DNA of 33,925 nucleotides from an uncultured Desulfovibrio sp. GTDB lineage: Bacteria; Desulfobacterota; Desulfovibrionia; Desulfovibrionales; Desulfovibrionaceae. The notes beneath the pieces were generated by a model. It saw nothing but the letters and a program-made list of their open reading frames with translations. It searched no databases and was not told where the DNA came from. The stretch is taken from contig NZ_CALVHE010000021.1 of the NCBI RefSeq assembly GCF_944327235.1, forward strand, positions 1-33,925, written 5' to 3'. Below are positions 1 through 8,769 of this stretch, in pieces (within the stretch, counting starts at the first letter, position 1; each line of letters opens with the position of its first letter). The position numbers and the translations under genes are program-made.

Positions 1-2
1 AG

Positions 3-3000
3 CGGGCGGACGTTCCCAATGCGCTGGAAGCGGAGCAGATGGACAATGCGGCGCAGGCCCAGGCCGTGGTCGAGGAAAGCCGGGTGCGGCAGCGCGTGGC
101 CGATGCCGTTCGGCAGGAAGAAAAGCGCCTTGTTTCTGAAATGACGCCGCTGGCAGGCAAAAAAGCCGCTGAGACCTTCGGCGCACTGCATACAGCGCGG
201 GCGCGAGCCTTTGAAACGGCTTACGGCGTCGATGCCGCCGGGCTGCTGCGGCGCGTGCGTATCGAAAGGGGAGAAGGAACGGCGCGAGATGGAGAAATTC
301 CCCTTAATCAGGCGGCCATGTACAGGTCGCGGGAAACCGATATCGACGCCTTTGTGAATCGTGTGCTTGCCGAAGCTCCCGACGCGAAGAAATCCTATTT
401 CGTCCTGCGGGATGTGACGGCCCCCCGCGCTGGGTTCAACAGGGTATCCGTTGAGCTTGCTTCAGACCAGGTACGGCATGACACCAACCGCCACCCCGAC
501 AATACCATATGGGGGGAAATCCCGGACGTTATCGAGCGTGGTGAGGTCTTTTCCGGGCGTTCCGATCCCGTTACCGGCGAAAAAAGCATTATCTTTGTTC
601 GGCGGAATGGAGAAACCGCCGATGTCGTCATGGGTACGATCGTGCGAGGGAAAAGAGGAAAAAAAGGAAAGGAGCACAAACCTGTCCTCAGATTCCGTGT
701 CGGCACAGCGTTCAGGGACAAGGCGAAGGCTGTCAAGAACTGGATGGATGGGAAACGGGATGCCAAGCCTTTCCCTAGTGATGAGGAAATTACATCTTAT
801 CCCCGCCAAGAAGGCGTCCCCTATGGCTCCGGTCATGACATCCCTGGAAAAGCACCTGCCCTGTACCGTGACCGGCCCGAAATCGGGGAGATCACGCAGC
901 CAGCCGATGCTATTTCTGATGTTAGGTTAGGCGTTCTGCGCGGCAACGTCAAGCCGTCCGGCATAAAAAACGGCAGATTGTACCAGCCGGAGGCCCACGG
1001 CGATGCCGCGGCTCCTCGCGCCCAGGTCACTCTTGACGCTGAAACGGCAGCCATACGCATATTCAAGGGGGCTGACCTGTCCTCTATCCCGCACGAGTCA
1101 GCCCATATCTTTGTGGACGATTTGCGGCGGGTGGCTGCCGACGACGGAAGCATGGCGCGCGAGCGCCTGCGCTCCGATCTTGAGCAGGCCGGAATGGACG
1201 TAACGCCCTTTGCGGGTATTTTGTCCGGTGAGGTGGATGCGGAGAGGGCGCGCGCCATGCTGCGGGATGAGCGCGAAGAGCTGGCCATGCTTGATGATTC
1301 TGACGCCGGTCTGCGAGCTGCGGAAAAGGTCCCCGCAAAGAGTGATTCAAGCAGGGAGGGGCTTGAAGAGATCCGTGCCGCGCTGAAAGCGAATGCGGCG
1401 CGTCGTCGTGAGCTTTTGCCTGTCGAGCGCAGGCTTTCCGCCTATGTCCGCCACCTTGACGGTCTTGAGCAGGCAAAAAGAGATATGGCTACGCTGCGGC
1501 GTTTTGCCGGAGTCGCGGAAGATGGTGAGCTGACGGACGCGCAGTGGCGCGAGGTCCAGGAATACGCGGCGCGTGGTTTCGAGCAGTACCTGATGGAAGG
1601 CAAGGCCCCGTCAAAAGAGCTGCAAGGCGTGTTTTCGCGCATGATGCGCTGGATCAAGCAGATATACCGCAGTTTCCGGCAAATGGGCGATTATGTGGGC
1701 CGGGAACTCAATGACGACGTGCGCCGTGTCTTTGACCGCCTGCTGGCGGCTGAGGACGATGTGCGCGAGAATGCCGCAAACCGCGCCGCGCTGGAAACGG
1801 AAGCGGATTTCCTTGCCGATGCCGACCTGACGCTTGCTGAACGCGCTGAACTTGAAGAGCTTCGCGGACGTGCGGAAGCGGAGGTGACCGCCGCGCTGGA
1901 GCGTTCCACGGCCAGAGAGCGCGGCAAGCGGTACCGGGCAGCATTTGATGAGGCGAAGAGATCCCTCCAGGATGCGCCGTTCTGGCGGTTCGTTGCGGAG
2001 ATGACGCGGCGTGAACCTGCCCTTGACGGCGGGCCGAACGTGGGAGGCATTCGGCGGGATTCGCTTGTGGAATATCTTGGCGAGGACATGACGCGGGATA
2101 TAGCAAGGAAGATGCCTCGCCTGATCAATGCTCGCGGCGGCGGCAGCCTTCTGGATACGCTGGCGCTGGAATACCACTTGACCGACGGGGACGCCGACGC
2201 CCTGGCGCAGATGATCTATGATGCCGTGGTGGTCAATGACGGCAGCGTGAACAAGCTGGCCGCGCGCATGGCCCAGCAAACACTTGAAGAGCAGGACAGG
2301 CAGGCGGATGCCGACGCCGGTCTGCTGGCTGGGGAAGCTTACGGGGGATATCTTGCCGCCGTGGAAAAAGCCATGCGCAGGCTGTACAAAGAGCGGCAGG
2401 CGCAAAACGAACAGGCAGCGGCGCAGCGTATGGAACGCGAAAGCCTGCCGGAAAGCTATTATCGCAAACTTGCCCGGCGGGAGATAGGCGGCCTGCCTGT
2501 CGAGCGCCTTTCCGCAGGGCGTTACGAGGCGGCCCTGCGCCGGGCGCTGGAAGCGCGTACTCGCGCCCTGCGCCTGGGCAAGCCGCTGGAAGCCGTTCGG
2601 GCCATGCAGCGGGCGCGCATGGCCTTTGCGCTCATGCGGGAAGCGCGTACAGCCCGCCAAATGGTGGACAGGGTACGCAATACCGCTGTTCGTGCCGCCC
2701 GCGTCAAGCCGGGGACATACCCCGCCGCGCAAACGGAAGCCATACGCAAGCTGAACGTGGGCCTTGGCCTTTCAGGCCCTTCCGCTCCGCATGATGCCGA
2801 TGCCGCCGGTATTTCCCTTGAAAAGCTTGTGGAACAAAGCATAGGCGACACGTCGGCCATCGACATCAAGCCGTTGTTCCCGGACTGGCTGCTCAGGCTG
2901 AAGAATCCCGATGCGGAACAGCATAGACGCGGCGTTGCCCTGAGCTGGAAAAAGCTGCTGCCTGATGAAGTGGAGCAGGTAGGGAACCTCATTGATTTCC

Positions 3001-5342
3001 TTGTGCATTCCGCACGCGAGCAGAGCAGGGCGGACAAGAACAGCCTGCGCTCCCGCGTGGAAGCCGTGGCCGATGCGGCGGCCGCCAACATGAGCGGCCT
3101 GAAAACATTTTACCCCGGAGAACGGGATTCCGTGCGCTCAAAGCTCGACAGGGGCTGGTCATCCATTGATTCCGTGGAATGGTTGAGCCGAAAGGCTGAC
3201 GGCTTCCAGAACGTCATGGGCCGCAAGACGAGCACCGAGGGCGTCATGGAGCGGGATGTCTACATGCGATTGCGTGAGGGGACAAATCGCTATCATGCGC
3301 GTCTGGCCGGGACGCAACGAGCGGTTACGCCGCATCTGGTGCGCCTGCTGCAAAGCGCCAAGAAGTGGGAAAGGAAGTACGGATGGAAGTACCTGAACAT
3401 CCGGGACGAGGCGGGCAACGTGCTGCCCGTGCCGGAACTTCTCAGGCGGGTGGGCGTCAAGGGCTGGACGGCGGAAACGGTCATCAGCATGGCGCTCAAC
3501 ATGGGCAATTCCGGCAATAGGGAGCGCCTGCGCTCCAGCTATCGGGACGAAAACGGCAATGGCGGGCTGACGTTCAATGACGTGTCCCTGCTGCTGGGTG
3601 ACGATGCGGCCATGACCCTGTTCGGTCTTGATACCGTGGAAGCCGCCGCCCTGACGCAGGGGCGGGCACGGCGTGACGGCATCCTGTCCGCTGAGGACTG
3701 GAAGGCCATACAAGGCGTTTGGGACGTTTTCGGCAGCCAGTGGGCCGACACGCAGGCCGCGCACAAGAAGCTGTACGGCTTTGCGCCGCAGGGCATCGAG
3801 CCGGGGGCATTTGTGGTGCGCGTTGGGGATGAGGCCGTGGATCTGGCCGGGGGATATTACCCCATCCGCTACGATTCTCGGCTTGATACGGCAACTCAGG
3901 CCAGAGAGGAAAAGGCTGACATTTTGGAGCGCTCGGAATCCATTGCGCCCATCCCTGCTGCGCGTCGCGGATTCACCATGCAGCGCGTGGCGCATACGGG
4001 CAAGAGCCTGCGCCTTGACGTGTCCGGCCTGCAACAGCATCTTGCCGACTCCGCGCGCTTTATCGAGCTGGGGTACGATGTGCGCATGGCCGACAAAATC
4101 ATCATGTCCCCGGCTTTTGCCGCCGAATATCAGCGGGCGTTCGGCATGGACGAATACAGCCGCTGGCGGCCGAACCTCAAGGGGCTTGTCGTTGACGAGG
4201 CTGATCCTGACAGTGGGACATGGCAGGCGGCGGAATGGGCGCGCAAGGGTCTCACCTATTATGCTCTGGCTCTCAATTTCAAGACGGCATTCTTGCAGCT
4301 TACGGCGCTGTCTCCAGCCATCGGCGATGTTGGGGCCGCCAATGTGGCGCGCGGGCTGGCGCAGCTTTCCACGCAGGGCATGGGCCTTGTACGATCCGTC
4401 TGGCAGGCCAGCCCGTACATGGCACGCCGCTTCCGCAACATGGATGCCGACCTGGCACGCAAGGCCATGCGCTTTTCTCCGGGCCGTGGCTTCAACATCA
4501 TTTACAAGGGCAAGGTCTACACCTGGGAAAATATCGCTGATCTTGGCATGTTGCCTATCGCCCTTGCCGACTGCATAGCCACCACGGCCATATGGTCAGG
4601 GGCCTACCACAAGAAGATGAAGGCGCTGCGCGGCGCTTCCGGCTGGAAGATAGACAGGGACGCGCAGTACCATGCCGAGGCCGTTGCCTATGCCGACAAG
4701 ATCATCGCCCAGTCCAACCCGGACAACGATGCCCTGAGCAAGTCCGCCTTCGGGCGCGACAAGGGCGTCATCAGGATGTTCAACATCTTTTCCGGCTCAA
4801 CGACAAAGTTTGCGCAGCGCACGCGCTACATGTGGCAGGGCGTGCAGCGGGGCAAGGTGACGCCGTGGGAATTTGCCCGCATGGAGATGTACGACAAGCT
4901 TTTGACGGCAGTTGCTATAGTTGTCGGCGTTGGTCTTGCTCAGGGGCTGTTCACCGGTGAGGACGATGACAACAAGGAACTTGCCAAGCTTGCGCTGACA
5001 ACCACCCTCGGTCAGGGGGCCATGGCCGTCCCGCAATACGGCAACCTGCTGGCCGACACGTTTGCCGCCGCGGCTGGCTCAGGCACAGGACGACGCGCCG
5101 GTCTGGAAACGCCGCTGGAGACGCCCATTGAATTGGGGAAAAAACTTGTCATAGGCGGCGGCGAGTCTATCCGAGAAGGAGAATTGGGAGACAGGATGCT
5201 TTTGCACACTCTGGATGCGGCCTCGTTCATGAGCAAGATACCGGTTGTGCCCGCTTATCGCCGGGCACGCCGTGGCTATGACCAGTGGCAACGCGGCGAC
5301 GGAACGCCTCTCAGCATCATCATGCCGCGTCCGGGGAAGTGA
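3..5342 (+). CDS. Giant phage polyvalent virion protein (5' end outside window)
   Basis: The frame is open to the left edge, so the gene starts upstream; the first in-frame ATG in view is at 39 and gives 1,767 residues from there. Residues roughly 90-260 resemble the phage nuclease-like (PBECR) domains of polyvalent proteins. HESAH at 352-356 is an HExxH zinc-protease motif. A long helical, Arg/Ala/Glu-rich middle follows. The last ~250 residues, with a hydrophobic segment near 1620-1640 and a Gly/Pro-rich tail, resemble the LPD38-type domain of large polyvalent proteins. Such proteins are thought to be packaged in the virion and injected with the DNA. The size, domain mixture and position at a prophage end fit that. 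The domain names are recognised by eye; the virion role is family inference. Confidence 0.75.
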   Translation, partial: RADVPNALEAEQMDNAAQAQAVVEESRVRQRVADAVRQEEKRLVSEMTPLAGKKAAETFGALHTARARAFETAYGVDAAGLLRRVRIERGEGTARDGEIPLNQAAMYRSRETDIDAFVNRVLAEAPDAKKSYFVLRDVTAPRAGFNRVSVELASDQVRHDTNRHPDNTIWGEIPDVIERGEVFSGRSDPVTGEKSIIFVRRNGETADVVMGTIVRGKRGKKGKEHKPVLRFRVGTAFRDKAKAVKNWMDGKRDAKPFPSDEEITSYPRQEGVPYGSGHDIPGKAPALYRDRPEIGEITQPADAISDVRLGVLRGNVKPSGIKNGRLYQPEAHGDAAAPRAQVTLDAETAAIRIFKGADLSSIPHESAHIFVDDLRRVAADDGSMARERLRSDLEQAGMDVTPFAGILSGEVDAERARAMLRDEREELAMLDDSDAGLRAAEKVPAKSDSSREGLEEIRAALKANAARRRELLPVERRLSAYVRHLDGLEQAKRDMATLRRFAGVAEDGELTDAQWREVQEYAARGFEQYLMEGKAPSKELQGVFSRMMRWIKQIYRSFRQMGDYVGRELNDDVRRVFDRLLAAEDDVRENAANRAALETEADFLADADLTLAERAELEELRGRAEAEVTAALERSTARERGKRYRAAFDEAKRSLQDAPFWRFVAEMTRREPALDGGPNVGGIRRDSLVEYLGEDMTRDIARKMPRLINARGGGSLLDTLALEYHLTDGDADALAQMIYDAVVVNDGSVNKLAARMAQQTLEEQDRQADADAGLLAGEAYGGYLAAVEKAMRRLYKERQAQNEQAAAQRMERESLPESYYRKLARREIGGLPVERLSAGRYEAALRRALEARTRALRLGKPLEAVRAMQRARMAFALMREARTARQMVDRVRNTAVRAARVKPGTYPAAQTEAIRKLNVGLGLSGPSAPHDADAAGISLEKLVEQSIGDTSAIDIKPLFPDWLLRLKNPDAEQHRRGVALSWKKLLPDEVEQVGNLIDFLVHSAREQSRADKNSLRSRVEAVADAAAANMSGLKTFYPGERDSVRSKLDRGWSSIDSVEWLSRKADGFQNVMGRKTSTEGVMERDVYMRLREGTNRYHARLAGTQRAVTPHLVRLLQSAKKWERKYGWKYLNIRDEAGNVLPVPELLRRVGVKGWTAETVISMALNMGNSGNRERLRSSYRDENGNGGLTFNDVSLLLGDDAAMTLFGLDTVEAAALTQGRARRDGILSAEDWKAIQGVWDVFGSQWADTQAAHKKLYGFAPQGIEPGAFVVRVGDEAVDLAGGYYPIRYDSRLDTATQAREEKADILERSESIAPIPAARRGFTMQRVAHTGKSLRLDVSGLQQHLADSARFIELGYDVRMADKIIMSPAFAAEYQRAFGMDEYSRWRPNLKGLVVDEADPDSGTWQAAEWARKGLTYYALALNFKTAFLQLTALSPAIGDVGAANVARGLAQLSTQGMGLVRSVWQASPYMARRFRNMDADLARKAMRFSPGRGFNIIYKGKVYTWENIADLGMLPIALADCIATTAIWSGAYHKKMKALRGASGWKIDRDAQYHAEAVAYADKIIAQSNPDNDALSKSAFGRDKGVIRMFNIFSGSTTKFAQRTRYMWQGVQRGKVTPWEFARMEMYDKLLTAVAIVVGVGLAQGLFTGEDDDNKELAKLALTTTLGQGAMAVPQYGNLLADTFAAAAGSGTGRRAGLETPLETPIELGKKLVIGGGESIREGELGDRMLLHTLDAASFMSKIPVVPAYRRARRGYDQWQRGDGTPLSIIMPRPGK

Positions 5343-5398
5343 TGTCCAAAAAATTGTTTGACCAAAAAAAATACTGGCTGCGCCCCCTGGGCACATAG
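5342..5398 (+). CDS. 18-residue ORF translationally coupled to the polyvalent gene
   Basis: The ATG overlaps the TGA of the giant gene by one base. The ORF encodes MSKKLFDQKKYWLRPLGT and then TAG. The stop-start overlap is typical of coupled phage genes, but the peptide is very short and could be the stub of a longer gene. No function is assigned. Confidence 0.3.
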   Translation: MSKKLFDQKKYWLRPLGT

Positions 5399-5428
5399 CC
5401 TTACGCGGGGGCGCAAAGGAGAGTCCCC

Positions 5429-5644
5429 ATGCAAAACCGGTCTGGGCCTGGGCATCGCCGGTACGGCTCTGGGTCTGCTCAACAACCACGGCGGCGGCCG
5501 GTTAACCAGGGAGGAGGTCCATCATGTCGAAGATAAGCGCGCAAAATCTGGGCATGTCGCTTGGCTTGTACGTCGAGCAGGAGCTTGTGCCCAAGACGCG
5601 GCCCCCGTTCCCTTGCGGAGCGGGGGCCATTCTTTTGCCTACAT
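5429..5644 (+). pseudogene. Frame-disrupted small phage gene
   Basis: An ATG at 5429 follows AAGGAGAG, a good ribosome site, but its frame gives only 35 Arg/Gly-rich residues. Dropping one A from the A-run at 5432-5435 would instead give MQ followed by TGLGLGIAGTALGLLNNHGGG, a Gly-rich hydrophobic stretch seen in small tail-region phage proteins. A further frame change near 5520 joins to SKISAQNLGMSLGLYVEQEL. That last piece also has its own start at 5524 behind GGGAGGAGG. The three pieces in three frames look like one gene broken by two indels. The alternative is two tiny overlapping genes. The end coordinate is approximate because the reading runs into a terminator and the convergent Rha gene. 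Confidence 0.35.
5600..5635 (+). terminator. Terminator between convergent phage genes
   Basis: GGCCCCCG at 5600-5607 pairs with CGGGGGCC at 5621-5628, followed by ATTCTTTT. It closes the + strand phage late genes just before the end of the convergent Rha gene. Confidence 0.6.
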
Positions 5645-6556
5645 CCTGCCGTGCTGCAATCGCTCCGCCGCCTCAAGGGCGTTGTAGGCGGAAACAAGCG
5701 AGGCGTGCGCCGTGGTGTAGAGGTTTGAGGCCATTTCCAGCGACATTTCTCCGCACTGGTCAGGGTGGGCCTTGGGATTGCAGAAAAGGCGCATAACGTC
5801 GATGGCGGCGGCAAGCTGCCATTGTACCTTGCTTATGCGGCGCATGGCGTCCTGACGCGCGCTGAGATCGCTTGCCCCTATCCTGACCGAATCGACTGCC
5901 TGTGCCACCGGCTTTTTCGGCGCGACTGGCGCGGCTGTGCTCGCTTGGGGCTGCGGCGCGGGCAGGGCGTCTATCTTTTCCTGCACCCAGGCCAGCGCGT
6001 CGGGCAGCCACGCCTGCGGCAGCTCGCGAATGTTGGCAAGCTGGAAAGCGGCCTTGAGCTGGTTCCAGCAGGCATCGAATGGCGCATTGGCCAGCTTGGC
6101 CCACGAGCCGACAAGCGCCCGCAGGGGCTTGCGGTCCTCTGTTGTGGAGAGGGGGATGGTTGCGGCGGGGGCGTCCGGGCCGGGGGCGGCGGAAAGCGCG
6201 GTTTGCTGCCGGGCGGCAAGTTCGGCCTCCATGCGGTTGAACGCCTCGATATAGGCCAGCTTCATGCCCAGCGCCTTCTTGCCCGTGTAGCCCATGACCA
6301 GCAGCATGAAGCCGTCACGGTACAGGATGAACATGGGGCGCGGCTTGCCCTGTTCGTCAGAGTATTCAGCCCGTCCAAAATTGGACGCGCTGAATGATTC
6401 TGGAGTATTAGAGCGCAAATCATCAATCGAGCGCATTACATGCTGATGTTGCTTGCCAAAGAACTTGGCGACCTCAAGGGACGTGGTGGCCGGGCGGCCG
6501 TAGTGGAGGGAGACGGAAGGGGAAAATGCTTCGGGGATGAGTTGGGCCTGTGACAT
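5639..6556 (-). CDS. Rha-family phage regulatory protein
   Basis: 305 residues. Residues about 20-115 match the Rha domain, a winged-helix-like segment (TSLEVAKFFGKQHQHVMRSI) followed by the characteristic FILYRDGFMLLVMGYTGKKA and the AYIEAFNRME helix. Rha proteins are temperate-phage regulators, and the domain is often combined with antirepressor-type C-termini. The linker at about 120-230 is Ala/Pro-rich. The C-terminal ~80 residues are helical and unrecognised. Start ATG at 6556 has AGG eight bases upstream. The gene converges on the late genes and shares a terminator with them. Function is by family; the repressor or antirepressor role is inferred. Confidence 0.8.
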   Translation of the reverse strand: MSQAQLIPEAFSPSVSLHYGRPATTSLEVAKFFGKQHQHVMRSIDDLRSNTPESFSASNFGRAEYSDEQGKPRPMFILYRDGFMLLVMGYTGKKALGMKLAYIEAFNRMEAELAARQQTALSAAPGPDAPAATIPLSTTEDRKPLRALVGSWAKLANAPFDACWNQLKAAFQLANIRELPQAWLPDALAWVQEKIDALPAPQPQASTAAPVAPKKPVAQAVDSVRIGASDLSARQDAMRRISKVQWQLAAAIDVMRLFCNPKAHPDQCGEMSLEMASNLYTTAHASLVSAYNALEAAERLQHGRM

Positions 6557-6759
6557 GGTAAACCTCTGTGTGTTTTCTCATTGGCCCTTGCAGAATAACA
6601 AAGGGCCGGGAGCTGAGAACTGCACACAAACAGCCAGGCCTATTCCCCCGAAGGGTATTGTATTAGCCTACTCCCGACCCGTGATGGTCATAGTATACAC
6701 CACTCCCAAGGAGTCAGACAGCCTTGACAGGGCACAAAAATAGCCAAAGCTCACGGGTT

Positions 6760-6807
6760 GGCGTCCGTTGTGTGGGAGTTTCTCAGGCTCCGTGCTGAGA
6801 GGACGCC
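6760..6807. other. Nested stem-loop in prophage intergenic space
   Basis: GGCGTCC (6760-6766) pairs with GGACGCC (6801-6807), and inside it TCTCAG (6781-6786) pairs with CTGAGA (6795-6800) around an 8-base loop. It lies in the 278-base gap between the secreted-protein gene and the Rha gene. No T-run follows on either strand, so it is not an obvious terminator. The rest of the gap holds nothing recognised. Confidence 0.45.
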
Positions 6808-6834
6808 ATAAAATGTGGGGAATGTCAAGATGTT

Positions 6835-7143
6835 TTACCAGCCTCTATAGCTGCTCCCATAATTTCCGTACCCTCCGTAACTGTTAGACCCACCCCAAGA
6901 CCTTCCCCCTCCATACCCATAGTCTCGAGGTTGTGTTCCGCGCTGTCCCGTATAGGGATTTATATTTCCGCGAGTGCTGTAATTGTCATTTCTCGTTGAG
7001 TTTGGGGCCGTCCTGTAGTGAGGCTGAACATACGTACCATCCCTTCTTGTGTGCCCTCGTACATACGTATCCCTGCTGTAAGCCGTAGATACAGCGCACA
7101 ATAACATCACGATCGCGATTGACATGCATAGAAATTTTTTCAT
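6835..7143 (-). CDS. Small secreted Gly/Tyr/Ser-rich protein
   Basis: 102 residues. MKKFLCMSIAIVMLLCAVSTAYS is a clear signal peptide. The mature part contains VRGHTRRDGTYVQPHYRTAP and NPYTGQRGT, repeated-looking motifs found in small exported proteins carried by phages and bacteria. It ends in a Gly/Tyr/Ser-rich tail (YGYGGGRSWGGSNSYGGYG). The start at 7143 has GGGG six bases upstream. Function is unknown. It is the first gene of an AT-richer segment and is probably lysogenic-conversion cargo rather than structural. Confidence 0.7.
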   Translation of the reverse strand: MKKFLCMSIAIVMLLCAVSTAYSRDTYVRGHTRRDGTYVQPHYRTAPNSTRNDNYSTRGNINPYTGQRGTQPRDYGYGGGRSWGGSNSYGGYGNYGSSYRGW

Positions 7144-7170
7144 AATTTCCCCATTTCATTTTCTTGAATA

Positions 7171-7923
7171 TTACACAATAATACCGCCAAAATTTCCAAG
7201 ATATGGGGTAACATTTATTTTCCCATTCAAGATATACTCCTTTTTCTTTTCGTTACAGGAAATATTCAGGGAAAGAGTTTGTGCATCGGATATGAAAGAT
7301 GAATGTATCATATAGCTTATTTGCTGGCTGGGGATAATGATGAATTCGTTCCCATTTGTTTTACGCAGAACAAAAACATAAAAGACATTACCGGAATTAT
7401 AACGCATGAAGGACGCTTTGCTGATAGTAAATCGCCAGACGTTATCCTTCGGGCATGATGATGTCTTGACCTGAATATGGAAGAATTTGTTATCCTTGCT
7501 GGCAACAAGGTCGATGCCGTCATCAACTATCATGCTGGATACATTGAATTCCCAGAACAGAAGTTCGCTCATGACGGCATATTCACCGGCCTTGCCAAGA
7601 AAGTTCTTGGACGGCTGCGGAGCGTTGACCGCAAAGGCAGCGGGGGCGGTTCGTTCTTCTTTCAGGCGATACCATCCCTGTTTGGGCTTTCCTTTTCTTG
7701 GCCCGCTACTGTGATTGACACTGGCAAAGCGTGGCTTCTTTGTCTTGAGATTTGCGGCAAGTGCCGTCCCGATTTTTTTTTGGAACTCTTCAAGCGGCAG
7801 TCCCATATTTTTGTTCTGGTCTACGGCAATCTTGGCTATCATGCTGATGTGCAGCCCTTTGCGTCCAGAACCGTCAAGAATCTCTCTGGCTGTTTCGAGC
7901 AGAGGAGTAAGAGGCTGCTGCAT
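7171..7923 (-). CDS. HARE-HTH domain fused to PD-(D/E)XK nuclease-like domain
   Basis: 250 residues from the ATG at 7923, which has GGAG seven bases upstream; a TTG at 7935 is possible but lacks a site. Residues 1-90 fit the HARE-HTH winged-helix domain (LLETAREILDGSG, HISMIAKIAV, TALAANLKT, QGWYRL), known from ASXL proteins and restriction enzymes. Residues 105-200 fit a PD-(D/E)XK nuclease fold: E114 in GKAGEYAV, D138 in DDGIDLV, and Q151/K153 in IQVKTS. The catalytic residues look intact. It follows a charged 129-residue protein with one base between them and is AT-rich relative to the late genes. The likely role is DNA cleavage or modification-dependent restriction carried by the prophage; the substrate is unknown. 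Confidence 0.6.
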   Translation of the reverse strand: MQQPLTPLLETAREILDGSGRKGLHISMIAKIAVDQNKNMGLPLEEFQKKIGTALAANLKTKKPRFASVNHSSGPRKGKPKQGWYRLKEERTAPAAFAVNAPQPSKNFLGKAGEYAVMSELLFWEFNVSSMIVDDGIDLVASKDNKFFHIQVKTSSCPKDNVWRFTISKASFMRYNSGNVFYVFVLRKTNGNEFIIIPSQQISYMIHSSFISDAQTLSLNISCNEKKKEYILNGKINVTPYLGNFGGIIV

Positions 7924-7924
7924 G

Positions 7925-8314
7925 TTATTCTCCAAATAATTTTTTGCATTGGTGAACTATTTTTTCAAAGAGAGAAGGTTGTCTGTCTACATATTTTTTT
8001 TCATCATCATGTGTAGTGGGCGTCTCGGATTTATTCGTACAACCATTGGCTTTGATTGCAATAAGCTCTCCCTGTTCTTCCTCTTGATTTTGGGGAGAGT
8101 AGTCCAGCAGGCTTGCTTGTTCAATGGCATGTTTGCCCTGTTTCAATTCGGCAAGTCGACGTTCAACTTTTTCTTTGAGCTTCAATGCTTTGGGCCGACT
8201 TCTGAATGAGAGTTCTTTTTTCAGCTCGGTAAGGATTTTTTTGTTATTCAGGTTGGCCTCAAATTCCCGCTCAAGGTCGCGCGTCAGGTAGGAAACATAG
8301 GGGCGATCTGCCAT
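7925..8314 (-). CDS. Charged coiled protein of unknown function, partner of the HARE nuclease
   Basis: 129 residues from ATG at 8314, preceded by GAGGAGAAGGG. That ATG overlaps the TAA of the upstream HNH gene (TAATG), so the three leftward genes appear coupled. Residues 10-75 are Lys/Glu/Leu-rich and strongly helical (LKKELSFRSRPKALKLKEKV), followed by an acidic, Gln-rich linker and a basic C-terminal helix. I do not recognise the family. Its stop is one base from the nuclease start, suggesting a two-gene module. A DNA-binding or nuclease-partner role is possible but unsupported. Confidence 0.6.
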   Translation of the reverse strand: MADRPYVSYLTRDLEREFEANLNNKKILTELKKELSFRSRPKALKLKEKVERRLAELKQGKHAIEQASLLDYSPQNQEEEQGELIAIKANGCTNKSETPTTHDDEKKYVDRQPSLFEKIVHQCKKLFGE

Positions 8315-8613
8315 TATTCCCTTCTCCTCATTTTCCGGCACAGCCGCAAATCCTCTCGTGTTTTTTCGCGGTGCTGCCGCTTGGTGAGCAACTGCATATT
8401 TTCCGGCCTGTCCGCTCCGCCCGCGCAGAGGGGCACGATGTGATCCACCTCGTATCCTGGCGGCGTCCGTTCAAGCCCCTGCTGCCGCAGGAAGGCGCGC
8501 ACCTGAGCGCGTGACCGCTCCGGAGCGGCGGACACGCCACAGGGCAGCAACATGCCTCCCAGCACCACACAACAAACAAGACGGGCACACGCCCGCATGG
8601 CCATGGGCTTCAT
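8314..8613 (-). CDS. Secreted HNH endonuclease-like protein
   Basis: 99 residues. The N-terminus (RACARLVCCVVLGGMLLPCGVSA) is a hydrophobic export signal. The rest is a compact HNH motif: EVDHIVPLCAGGADRPENMQ and then LLTKRQHREKT. The paired DH, the Asn and the terminal His are those of HNH nucleases. Phage HNH proteins are usually cytoplasmic and linked to terminase packaging, so an exported one at the opposite end of the prophage is unusual. A periplasmic role in degrading entering DNA is inference only. The upstream ribosome site is weak (GGTGAAAGCAAATG). Confidence 0.7.
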   Translation of the reverse strand: MKPMAMRACARLVCCVVLGGMLLPCGVSAAPERSRAQVRAFLRQQGLERTPPGYEVDHIVPLCAGGADRPENMQLLTKRQHREKTREDLRLCRKMRRRE

Positions 8614-8705
8614 TTGCTTTCACCGTAGCACAGGTTTTTCGTTATGGGCAAGAAATGTGAGGAGTGTAGAAAAAGTCTGGATGGACTGGGGTAGAGGAAG
8701 AAAAC

Positions 8706-8727
8706 CCCGCACCATGAGCATGGTGCG
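8706..8727. other. Perfect 9-bp hairpin beside the attachment site
   Basis: CCGCACCAT, loop GAGC, ATGGTGCGG. On the minus strand it is followed by GGGTTTTC, so it could stop transcription running from the host region into the prophage. Confidence 0.45.
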
Positions 8728-8769
8728 GAAGTACCCTCAATGCGTTGGTTTTGCTTTGCTTATTACTCG

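Noticed and set aside
5358..5687. 109-codon + strand ORF starting with TTG
   Set aside because: No ribosome site before the TTG, and only its middle resembles a phage protein; better explained as one piece of the frame-disrupted gene.
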